Shown here piece after piece: positions 17,531 through 24,682 of a stretch of 64,000 nucleotides of DNA. The notes under the pieces were generated by a model. It had not been told where the DNA came from and made no database searches. It saw only the letters and a list, made by a program, of their open reading frames with translations. This stretch comes from AP-15 sp963733945 (GTDB taxonomy: Bacteria; Pseudomonadota; Alphaproteobacteria; ATCC43930; CGMCC-115725), in contig CAVTFD010000033.1 of assembly GCA_963733945.1 (NCBI GenBank), forward strand, positions 170,766 through 234,765, given 5' to 3'. The translations under genes and the position numbers were made by a program. The number at the start of each line of letters is the position of its first letter. Within the stretch, counting starts at the first letter, position 1.

Positions 17531-17988
17531 GGAATGGGCAGACAGAGCAGGAACCGGATAGTGGATATCCGCGCCTCGAATCGCAAATTAGCTGGTACGA
17601 CCGGCGGTCTGGTCAGGCTCAATCGCTATACAAGCGGATCAAGATTATCGAGATTGGTTGCGCTGCGCTGGTTCCTCTCATCTCGCAGATAAACGCAATT
17701 GTAACAGCAGTGCTAGGCTCTGCTGTTATCGTATTAGAAGCCCTGCAACAAATTAATCAGTGGCAACATAACTGGATCACTTACAGATCAACGTGTGAAG
17801 CACTTCGGCACGAAAAATATTCGTATCTGGGCCGCTCCGGCCCGTACAAAGACATGGACGATAACACTGCAAACCAAGCTCTCGTCGAGCGCATCGAATC
17901 ACTGATTTCTACAGAACACAGCAAGTGGATTTCTCGTCAAGAATACGCAATGAAAAAACCAACGGATCTTCCCAAAGCCCAACGGTAG
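17527..17988 (+). CDS. SLATT/DUF4231-like two-helix membrane protein, putative effector
   Basis: 153 aa. A cytoplasmic N-terminal helix with the SLATT-type pattern LESQISWYDRRSGQAQSLYK leads into two closely spaced membrane helices (IIEIGCAALVPLIS, about residues 43-58, and AIVTAVLGSAVIVLEALQQI, about 61-80), then a long charged helical tail (WITYRSTCEALRHEKYSYL...). SLATT domains are predicted pore-forming effectors in nucleotide-signal defence systems. It is translationally coupled to the TIR gene and shares its promoter. Known: SLATT proteins accompany SMODS or SLOG partners. Inferred: here the trigger is the product of the TIR enzyme. Confidence 0.75.
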   Translation: MRNGQTEQEPDSGYPRLESQISWYDRRSGQAQSLYKRIKIIEIGCAALVPLISQINAIVTAVLGSAVIVLEALQQINQWQHNWITYRSTCEALRHEKYSYLGRSGPYKDMDDNTANQALVERIESLISTEHSKWISRQEYAMKKPTDLPKAQR

Positions 17989-18019
17989 TGTAGCCCCTCT
18001 GGTGAAGCGTCGCAGCGTG

Positions 18020-18097
18020 ATGCTCCAACGATTTGTCCTGCTGCTTTGCCTCTCGCTCTTCGCCGGGTCTGGCGCTTCGGACTACATCGATAAATAG
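18020..18097 (+). pseudogene. truncated signal peptide fragment
   Basis: A 25-codon frame (MLQRFVLLLCLSLFAGSGA..., stop at 18095) looks like the start of an exported protein cut off where AT-rich sequence of the second TIR gene begins. Base composition is host-like. It may mark an insertion boundary. No downstream continuation was found. Confidence 0.3.
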
Positions 18098-18720
18098 CTA
18101 GGTATATTCGAACGTTCTTTTAAGATTGCATTCACCTTTTTGCGGCGCTTCATAATCACGCGCGAACCGTCTTTTCGCCATTCGTCGAAATGCGCGTATT
18201 TCTTTCGGCCTTTATTAACCCACAAGGCAAGGGCGTCTTTATCTTGAATAGATGAAATATCAATGTAAGGATAAACTCCTAAGTATTCCAAACCACGATA
18301 TCTATCTTTCTGGTCTTGCGCGACTGGTAGTATCGCAACGCGCCCCTCGGTATACCCGTCAAAGTAGCCAAGTTCCCACGGCATCCATCTCGATTGTGTC
18401 GATGCGTCGGTTGCGAGGTATAGGAGAGTGTCGCATTGACGCATGCGCCAACGTAGATTTTCTGCTGTATCTGGCGATACGTATTCGCGACGAAATTGAG
18501 GATCAGTGAGCCAATCTACATAAACAGAATACCCAAAGCCTTCTATTATGGATCGCGCACCTAATACAACTTCTGCATCTCGTATAGAATGGCTTAAAGA
18601 TATATCAAATCTGCCGATTGCAGATGCTGACTCTGTCAGAACGGTTCTCGCGGACTTTTGCAGCTTCTGTTCCGTTTGACGAGCCGCTTTACGGACAAGA
18701 GCATCGGTGAGCAATGGCAT
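18082..18720 (-). CDS. second TIR-like domain protein
   Basis: 212 aa. An N-terminal helix (about 35 residues) precedes a TIR-like domain: FDISLSHSIRDAEVVLGAR for the first strand and helix, GYSVYVDWLTDP, then ENLRWRMRQCDTLLYLATDA and the conserved SRWMPWELGYFDG, whose Glu corresponds to the TIR NADase glutamate. A basic C-terminal tail follows (VIMKRRKKVNAILK). It faces the TIR-SLATT operon tail to tail, is equally AT-rich, and its start lies 38 bases from the end of a decayed resolvase gene. It may be a second sensor/enzyme of one system or an independent NAD-depleting protein. Confidence 0.75.
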   Translation of the reverse strand: MPLLTDALVRKAARQTEQKLQKSARTVLTESASAIGRFDISLSHSIRDAEVVLGARSIIEGFGYSVYVDWLTDPQFRREYVSPDTAENLRWRMRQCDTLLYLATDASTQSRWMPWELGYFDGYTEGRVAILPVAQDQKDRYRGLEYLGVYPYIDISSIQDKDALALWVNKGRKKYAHFDEWRKDGSRVIMKRRKKVNAILKERSNIPSYLSM

Positions 18721-18757
18721 AATAGGTGCTTCGGTCTGTAACCTCGTCGCGGTTTCT

Positions 18758-19303
18758 TTATACTCTCAACCTTGAGATCGTGCTCTTGCACGACGCCATA
18801 GCTGCGCGCCGGTTCCACAAGGGTAGCACTTTCGGCGCGGCGGCGGCGGGGCCTCGGCCTGCTGTGCCTCCGTCAATTTCGACGGTCGGCCCATGTGCTG
18901 CCCGCGCTTTTTGCCCTGCTGCGACCCTCGGCGATGCGGGTGCGAATAAGGTCGCGCTCCACGTCGGCCAAGCCACCGAGAACGGCAATCATCAAACGCC
19001 CTGTGCTGGTGCCGGTATCGGCCCACGGCTCGTCCGATGATCGGAATTGTGCCTTGGCGTCCACGATCTGCTTAACAATGGCGAACAGGTCGGAAGTGCT
19101 CCGCGCGAGGCGGTCGAGGCGGCTCACCATCAGCACGTCTCCGGCATCGAGCGGGTCGAGTAGGCGAAGAAGCTGCGCGCGGTCGGTCTTGGCTCCGTTC
19201 GCCACTCCGCGGAACACGTTTTGCGTCCGGCCATGGTCAATTGGCGGGCTTGGGCGTCAATGCTCTGGCCGTCGATCGATACCCTTCGGTAGCCGTATTT
19301 CAT
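18758..19303 (-). pseudogene. serine recombinase (resolvase/invertase family), multiply frameshifted
   Basis: The start MKYGYRRVSIDGQSIDAQAR carries the N-terminal catalytic Ser region. The frame then shifts near 19215 to VFRGVANGAKTDRAQLLRLL and VLMVSRLDRLARS, shifts again near 18905 (KKRGQHMGRPSKLTEAQQ), and at least once more before the C-terminal helix-turn-helix remnant KSTISRL, ending at 18758. An intact protein would be about 180-190 aa. Unlike the single indels elsewhere, three or more shifts show true decay. It probably moved the adjoining TIR genes. Confidence 0.8.
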
Positions 19304-19506
19304 GACTTATTTAGGGCGGTAACTTATGCAAAGGAAAGCTCTTTCGGATTGACACCGCAAGTTTCTTTCATAATTCTGAATTTGCAAGAGGCCTTGGAAA
19401 ATCGACCGGTGAGAAACCGGGTGCTTGACTCATAAAAACTGCTGCGATCTACTTTCCCAGAACATTTGCCGCAGCGCTCTGAACCGCACGGCGTTAGGGA
19501 GGGTAG

Positions 19507-20307
19507 ATGCACATGAAGACCTCGGCACTGGTGGTGTTCAAAATTTCCTCTATCTGCCTTCTCGTTATGGCGTTTGGTGCCGCCAAAACCAATGCAATCG
19601 CAAATGTAATATTGTACGACGGAACATTTTATCTATCAAATTACACGGAGACAAGCGGTTCTAGCTCGAATGCGTCGCTGACGGCGGTGCAATGCCCGAA
19701 CTGCGGCAATCCCGGCACTGCTCTCCAAGTGACCGTCGCGGCCACTCCCCCCGGGGGGGTAGCGCATGTCGGCTTTCTCAATAATGGGTTCGCGTATGAT
19801 CCGAGCACCCAAGGTGCGATTGCATCGATAGCTGCATCCTTAGACATGAATCTGACGTTTTCCCGTACTTTCGGCAGTCCCGGATTTTCCAGTGGATTTG
19901 CTCCTCTAATCGAGCAAGATGGCAAGTATTATAGGGCACACATTTCGGGAATTTTGTTTCCCGGCGGTACCCCTGCTGGACCGACTGGGTACCAGACTAT
20001 CTCGATGTCGCGACTCGTTGCCGCAGATTTCACGGGGTACGACCCGAGCACCGGCTCCGCCCTACCCGGTGAGCCTGATTTCTCGGGCGATCCGATGCTG
20101 TTCGGACTGCTGGTGGGCGCCACTTTGGGGATCTTTGGGGGTCCCCCTTTTACTCAGGCCTTCACTGTCGTAGCGGATGACGACAACCTGGCGTTTGACA
20201 TATCACCAGTACCAGAGCCATCGAGCCTTCTCCTGCTCGCATCCGCGTTCGCTGGAATCGGAATCGTGCGTCGCAAGAAGTTGTCTACCTCTCGCTGTGC
20301 AAGCTGA
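19507..20307 (+). CDS. PEP-CTERM sorting domain protein
   Basis: 266 aa. Signal peptide (VVFKISSICLLVMAFGAAKTNA), then a secreted domain rich in Gly, Ser and Thr with a CPNC pair near residue 62, and a C-terminal sorting signal: VPEPSSLLLLASAFAGIGI followed by VRRKK. Exosortase would cleave it and release the protein to the surface or matrix. No exosortase gene is in the window, so sorting must depend on one elsewhere. GGGAGGG lies just before the ATG; the second ATG (19513) is an equal candidate. It is in the AT-richer half of the island. Function of the exported domain is unknown. Confidence 0.8.
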   Translation: MHMKTSALVVFKISSICLLVMAFGAAKTNAIANVILYDGTFYLSNYTETSGSSSNASLTAVQCPNCGNPGTALQVTVAATPPGGVAHVGFLNNGFAYDPSTQGAIASIAASLDMNLTFSRTFGSPGFSSGFAPLIEQDGKYYRAHISGILFPGGTPAGPTGYQTISMSRLVAADFTGYDPSTGSALPGEPDFSGDPMLFGLLVGATLGIFGGPPFTQAFTVVADDDNLAFDISPVPEPSSLLLLASAFAGIGIVRRKKLSTSRCAS

Positions 20308-20960
20308 GGCTGCCGGCGCGACCTATATAATGTGTCTCAAATACGCTCGGGCTCCTCGCCAAAATCCGCATAATGTCCATTACGACACGCCTTCTCAGGT
20401 AATCGCGAAATCACGAAGTCAACCTCCGAGACTTTCCCGCCGCCTGCCTTGTTTATCCTGCTAAAAGTGGGAGCCAGGCCGCTCCACTAACATCTTGGGA
20501 TGCGGCTTTTATGAACCAGACAGATGGTTCCTGGTTTTTCTTCCTCGTCGCCCCGGCGAAAGAGCGTGTGAAGAATTGGTCTCGAAACGAAAGCCGGGTG
20601 CGGCACGGCCGCCGTGTGCGGTTCGAGACGCGCCTTCGGCGCTCCTCACCATGACGTACGTTATTGATAGGATTGAGAAACCGCTTCATCCCCGGCCTGC
20701 CCTCGCGAAAGCGGGGGACGCACCGTGCCGACCCAGCCATCCTTCAATTCCCTCACAGGCTCGAAAGCGGGGGGCCAGGCGCCGCTGGTAGGTGTTAGCT
20801 GCCCGCTGTTCAAGCCAGGGGAAGGCTCCGGGTGCCTGCGTTTGCGGGAATGACGGAAAAGGAGGCGGGTACCAAATGTCAGAATTCGCATCACTAGAGC
20901 GGTTTTCGATCAAATTGAACCGCACTCACCCTCTCACCCTGCACCCCCGCCCGAACCCTC
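20300..20960. repeat. long degenerate repeat, uninterrupted copy
   Basis: About 650 bases without a convincing gene. The stretch is matched at 22490-22858 and again at 23550-23780, where the partner is split by an inserted element. Shared landmarks include CAACCTCC...GACTT, GGATGCGGCTTTTATGAACC, GCGCCTTCGGCGCTCCTCACC, GGACGCACCGTGCC and AAAAGGAGGCGGGTACCAAA. This copy gives the pre-insertion sequence. Confidence 0.75.
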
Positions 20961-21115
20961 CCCCATCGAGGGGGAGGGCCTTTGTCAGCGGGGAGGCCCT
21001 GTGTCAGCAGCCCCGGGGGAGGGCCTGTGTCAGCGGGGAGGCCCTGTGTCAGCACCCCCATTTGTACTCCCACCCCCTCGATGGGGGCGGGTCGGGTGGG
21101 GGTGATGGGCGCTGA
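20925..21115. repeat. intergenic repeat with GTGTCAGC tandem units
   Basis: It starts with ATCAAATTGAACCGCACTCA and contains palindromic runs around CCCCCATCGAGGGGG and CCCTCGATGGGGG. Between them TTTGTCAGC/GTGTCAGC occurs four times with GGGGAGGCCCT linkers (20980-21056). Related copies lie at 23745-23875 and, inverted, at 42850-43022. No coding function is seen. Confidence 0.7.
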
Positions 21116-21269
21116 GTGTATCGACTCGGTCGAAACCCGCTCTAAGCCGAGGGGTGGCGCATGCGGCCGGCAATAATTTTTCCGTCAAATTCGTGGGCGC
21201 TCACGGCGGCTCAGGCGACGCGCTCTATTGTCCCGAGCCAGAAGTTCGCAACATTATTCGAGCCGGATT

Positions 21270-21360
21270 GTCATTGCGAGGGGCCCGAAAGGGCGACGAA
21301 GCAATCTCGCCCGGGTTCAGCCTACGGCCCGAGATTGCTTCGCTTCGCTCGCAATGACGA
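21270..21360. repeat. palindromic extragenic repeat (CATTGCGAGG type)
   Basis: TCATTGCGAGG at 21270-21281 is answered by the inverted CTCGCAATGACGA at 21349-21361, with GAAGCAATCTCG and CGAGATTGCTTCG as inner arms. This long imperfect palindrome can fold as an extended hairpin. A more degenerate relative is at 41694-41830. Confidence 0.7.
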
Positions 21361-21399
21361 GGACCATATTTATACAACCAACTTCAGAACTGAGATACT

Positions 21400-21520
21400 A
21401 GGATGGCGTTGAAGAGTTCGGTGCGGCGCTCTTCGAGATTGCGGGCGGAATCGTGGAACATCGCCTGCCAATCACCGCCGAGGATCAGTGGGTGCCGAGC
21501 GGCGCGAGTCAGTGCTGCAT
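21400..21520 (-). pseudogene. 3' fragment of a SAM methyltransferase gene
   Basis: About 100 bases are nearly identical to the 3' part of the intact methyltransferase gene at 24683-25513 (for example GATGGCGTTGAAGAGTTCGG and GAGATTGCGGGCGGAAT). No stop codon or upstream body is preserved. Immediately beyond, 21505-21570 instead resembles 15284-15350 beside the GNAT gene, so two unrelated scraps have been joined. Confidence 0.7.
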
Positions 21521-21613
21521 CGTCGAGGGTCCACTCGTCGTCGGATGGCGATCGATCGGCTGTGCGGAATCGCCGCGCGGTACCGTTGTCCGCCTAAATG
21601 CGCCGAAAACACC

Positions 21614-22363
21614 TCAATCATGCTGTAAAAAGCACTGGTTGATGGGCGGGAGATAGCCATAGAGCTGCTTGGTCAGGTAGGCGGCTGAGCCAATCGGGGC
21701 ACCGGAATAGATCGTTGAGCCCGTGTTCGTGTTGGCGGCCGCGCTGCCGCAGTTCTCGAAGAACTTCTTCTGGCAGGGGAAGGGACCGGGGATCTGGTAG
21801 CCCAGCCTCGCCTGGGCAGGCGATGCGATCGGGCAAGAGCAGATGATTTGGCCCGGCGACTGGCCGGAACCCGGAACCGATTGCGCACTGGTGAAACAGA
21901 TCCCGCCGTCGCACTGGGCGTAGGTTCCATTCGAAACGAGCGGCGGGCACGTGTAGAGCGCCTGAGTTCCGGTGCCTTGGCTGACCGAGGGGGGAAAGCT
22001 GAAAGTGCTCGCCATATAGCCGTTGCCTACACCCGCTGCATTGACCGTGCAGATATCCTGCTGACCGTTATCGAATTTGAACGGCAGGCTGATGCTGTCG
22101 CCGGACGCGACATCGCACTGGCAGTAGGCGAGGTTGTTGAGCACAAAGCAACTGGCAACGGCGCAAAGACCGTGGGGAACCGGTGTCCCGTCCTCGGCCG
22201 TGCCTTCGCAGACCTTGAAGAACTTGGTCGAGGTCGTGGCCATGCCGGCATTGGCGACGCTCAACCCCGAACCGCCGGCTGCCAATATCAGCCCAACTGC
22301 CAGCCCGATGCCGACCAGCCACGCTCTCCCCGAACGGTGTGTCGGCATGCCACGTCGCTTCAT
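21614..22363 (-). CDS. secreted cysteine-rich protein, unknown function
   Basis: 249 aa with an N-terminal signal sequence (WLVGIGLAVGLILAAGG...VANAG, about residues 15-40). The mature part has 15 or so Cys and two similar modules: the first runs from FFKVCEGTAEDG to YCQCDVASG, the second from YTCPPLVSNG to IICSCPIAS, each ending in a CxC. A C-terminal region ends PINQCFLQHD. It should be periplasmic or extracellular and disulfide-bonded. I do not recognise the family. It is isolated between repeat copies. Confidence 0.7.
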   Translation of the reverse strand: MKRRGMPTHRSGRAWLVGIGLAVGLILAAGGSGLSVANAGMATTSTKFFKVCEGTAEDGTPVPHGLCAVASCFVLNNLAYCQCDVASGDSISLPFKFDNGQQDICTVNAAGVGNGYMASTFSFPPSVSQGTGTQALYTCPPLVSNGTYAQCDGGICFTSAQSVPGSGQSPGQIICSCPIASPAQARLGYQIPGPFPCQKKFFENCGSAAANTNTGSTIYSGAPIGSAAYLTKQLYGYLPPINQCFLQHD

Positions 22364-22489
22364 GGGGTGTTTCCTCCCGGCTTATGTGAGATCGGTGTAT
22401 CACAATCGGGGGTCTTAGTGCGCATTAAAAATCAGGGCCTGGCAATATCGCGGTTTCATTCCATCTCGAAGCGACGCTTGGCAAAACAC

Positions 22490-22858
22490 AACATCTTGCC
22501 GTTTCCAGTGCTCGCATCAAAGCCACATAATCGCCATTATGACAAAACTTTTAAGGTAAACGCGAAATCAGAATGTCAACCTCCAAGACTTCCCCGCCGC
22601 CAGCCTTGTTTATCCAGCTAAAATATCGGAGCCAGGTCGCCCCGCTAACACCTTGGGATGCGGCTTTTATGAACCAGACGGATGGTTTCCGGGTTTCTCT
22701 TCCCCGTCGCCCCTGCGAAAGAGCGTGTGAAGGAATTGGTCTCGGAACGAAAGCCGGGTGCGGCACGGCCGCCGTGCGTGGTTCGAGACGCGCCTTCGGC
22801 GCTCCTCACCATGACGTGCGTTAGTGATAGCATTGAGAAACCACCTCATCCCCGGCCT
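22490..22858. repeat. left half of the interrupted second copy of the long repeat
   Basis: It matches 20320-20690, from the CCATTA...GACA segment through GGATGCGGCTTTTATGAACC and GAGACGCGCCTTCGGCGC to CATCCCCGGCCT, where the match stops at about 22858. The remaining half resumes at about 23550. Confidence 0.75.
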
Positions 22859-23258
22859 TCGTGTTGTGTGCCGCGAGGTTAGCGAGGAGTTCGGCGGGTG
22901 CTTGATAGCCGAGGCATCGCAGGCGGGTGCGATTGTAATCGGCGACAAAGGTGTTGAGGTAGGCATCGCGTTCGGCATGGTCGAGAAAACGGCGGTGGTG
23001 GGCGGCGCGGTTCTGCGGCATGCGGTCGAGGTGGTCACCGAGGCGGCGGTTGAACCGCTCGACCATGCCGTTGGTCTGCGGCCGATGCGGGCGGGTGGAT
23101 CGATCGACGGTCTCCCGGCGCGCCTTCCAACGCGCCACGGTGCGGCTGTGGATGCCGAGTTCGCGGGCCAGTGCGGCGTTGCGCGCCTGGCTTTTCTGGA
23201 TATAGGCGCGGGTGCGCGGCGTGGTGGTGGCATTGGCGTGGAGTTTGAGATCCATCAC
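22859..23258 (-). pseudogene. IS481-type transposase with catalytic core deleted
   Basis: It starts MDLKLHANATTTPRTRAYI with the helix-turn-helix (ARELGIHSRTVARWKAR). At residue ~57 it jumps straight to HRPQTNGMVERFNRRLGDHL, which is the end of the DDE domain, and continues to LANLAAHNT. The central rve core with the first two catalytic acidic residues is missing in frame, so the protein cannot transpose. The last residues (AGDEVVSQCYH) are read from flanking repeat DNA. The family call is by pattern; usual length is about 300 aa. Confidence 0.75.
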
Positions 23259-23549
23259 CGGGTCCTCCCCCCGATCGGTCGGCGGCGGCGGGGGTGCATC
23301 GTCGGGACGCTCGCCCCGGTGGGTCCACAGGCACCTCCCACGCGCCGCGCCGCCAGACTCGCGGCGGTCGCGGCGCCGGCGCGCGGGTCCCTCCTATGGA
23401 CTATCGGGACGAGCTGCGCCTGGTCTGGCCGCAATTGCCGCCGCAGCCGCTCGATAGCTTGCCACAATCGTACGCCGTCGCGCCAATCTTCTGAGACGAA
23501 ACACCTGCGCCGGGGCAGGCTCTGAGGAAGCCGCAACGCGGCTGTCTCG
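23259..23549. other. GC-rich remainder of the inserted segment, no gene seen
   Basis: This lies upstream of the transposase start and inside the insertion defined by the repeat comparison. It contains a 32-codon open frame at 23397 (MDYRDELRLVWPQLPPQPL...) that stops without a recognisable domain. The exact element ends and any target duplication could not be placed by eye. Confidence 0.4.
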
Positions 23550-23875
23550 AAGGACGCACCGTGCCGCCGAGTCCTTCAATTCCCTCACACGCTCGAAAGC
23601 GGGGGTGCAGGCGCCGTTGGTGCGGTGTTGGCTGCCCCCTGTTCCAGCCAGGGCAGGCTCTCGGTGCCCGCTTTCGCGGGCCTGACGGAAAAGGAGGCGG
23701 GTACCAAATGTCAAAATTCGCACGACCAGAGCAGGTTCCGATCAAATTGAACCGCACTCACCCCCTCCCGAACCCTCCCCCTTCAAGGGGGAGGGCCTGT
23801 GTCAGGAGCGGGGAGGGCTTGTGTCAGCGCCCCCATTTGTACTCCCGCCCCTCGACCCTCATTTCTGACGCCGCC
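23550..23875. repeat. right half of the interrupted repeat plus a short intergenic repeat
   Basis: GGACGCACCGTGCC through AAGGAGGCGGGTACCAAATG matches 20712-20880 of the uninterrupted copy. From about 23735 it continues into the ATCAAATTGAACCGCACTCA repeat family also seen at 20925 and 42850. Confidence 0.7.
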
Positions 23876-23997
23876 CACCCGATCCATGAGTAGTCGATCA
23901 ATTTGATTGTAACAAGGCAGCTCATCCCGGTGTCATTACCGGGCTTGTGCCGGTGATCCACGTCTTTTTTCAGGCCTGACCGGGCACGTGGATGGCC

Positions 23998-24635
23998 GGA
24001 ACAAGTCCACGGCTGTCCGGCATATTTTGTGCTATGGGTGGCGCATGGCGCTGTATCTATTCGTGGTTGGACGTCGCCAAACGAGCCTCAAATCCAACAC
24101 CCCGCTGACGGTGGTCGAAGAGCTGCCGGTGCCGGCTGACGGCGCGATCCTGTCCGACCGCATCGGCCATCTGCCGGCGCGCCTGGGCAGCGGCCGCCGC
24201 AACCCGTTTCAGGATCCGGTGCGCGAGGTCCGCGTCACGCTCGATAGCGGCAAGCTGCTGCGCATCCTGTCGACCGATCTCGACGCCACCGCTCAGCGGA
24301 TCGCCGATCTCTACAAGCGCCGTTGGGCGATCGAGCGGTTCTTCCGCTGGGTCAAGCAGACCCTCAAAATCCGCCGCTTTCTCGGCACCTCGGAAAACGC
24401 CGTGCGGATCCAGATCGCCGTCGCGCTGATCGCCTTTTTGCTGCTGCGGCTGGCCCAGGCCGGACAGAAGGCGGTCACCAGCCCGCTCACCTTCGCCCGC
24501 CTGGTGCGCCTCAACCTGATGCACCGCCGCCCGCTCCACCAACTGCTCGACCCCGAACCACCACTTCTCGCCAACCCCGCTCAAATGACCCTGCAGTGGA
24601 ACCCCAGCTGAACCGGACAGCCGTGGAACAAGTCC
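23998..24635 (+). mobile_element. internally deleted IS4-type insertion element with 11-bp target duplication
   Basis: GGAACAAGTCC occurs at 23998-24008 and again at 24625-24635 as a direct repeat. Between them the element starts ACGGCTGTCCGG (24009-24020) and ends CCGGACAGCCGT (24613-24624), a perfect 12-bp inverted repeat. The inside (about 616 bp) holds only the C-terminal half of a transposase. The target was a palindromic extragenic repeat of the GTGGATGGCCGG...CCGGCCATGAC type (compare 56140-56232). Both ends and the duplication are intact, so the loss is internal. Confidence 0.8.
24042..24611 (+). pseudogene. IS4-family transposase, C-terminal half
   Basis: About 190 codons remain, from LYLFVVGRR through ILSDRIGHLPARLGSGRRNP and LYKRRWAIERFFRWVKQTLK to RRPLHQLL. 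The YKRRW..ER segment holds the last acidic residue of the DDE triad and the Y(2)R(3)E(6)K-like motif of IS4. The N-terminal half with the first two catalytic residues is missing, so it cannot be active. Start codons before this point (23988) lie outside the element. Confidence 0.8.
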
Positions 24636-24682
24636 GGCCATGACGAAGGATGAGAGGCGCCCGGAGCTCAGTGAAAAGTCCG

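Noticed and set aside
17123..17988. A classical two-gene Thoeris system (ThsA + ThsB)
   Set aside because: No Sir2-like NADase or macro-domain ThsA is present; the partner is a small two-helix membrane protein.
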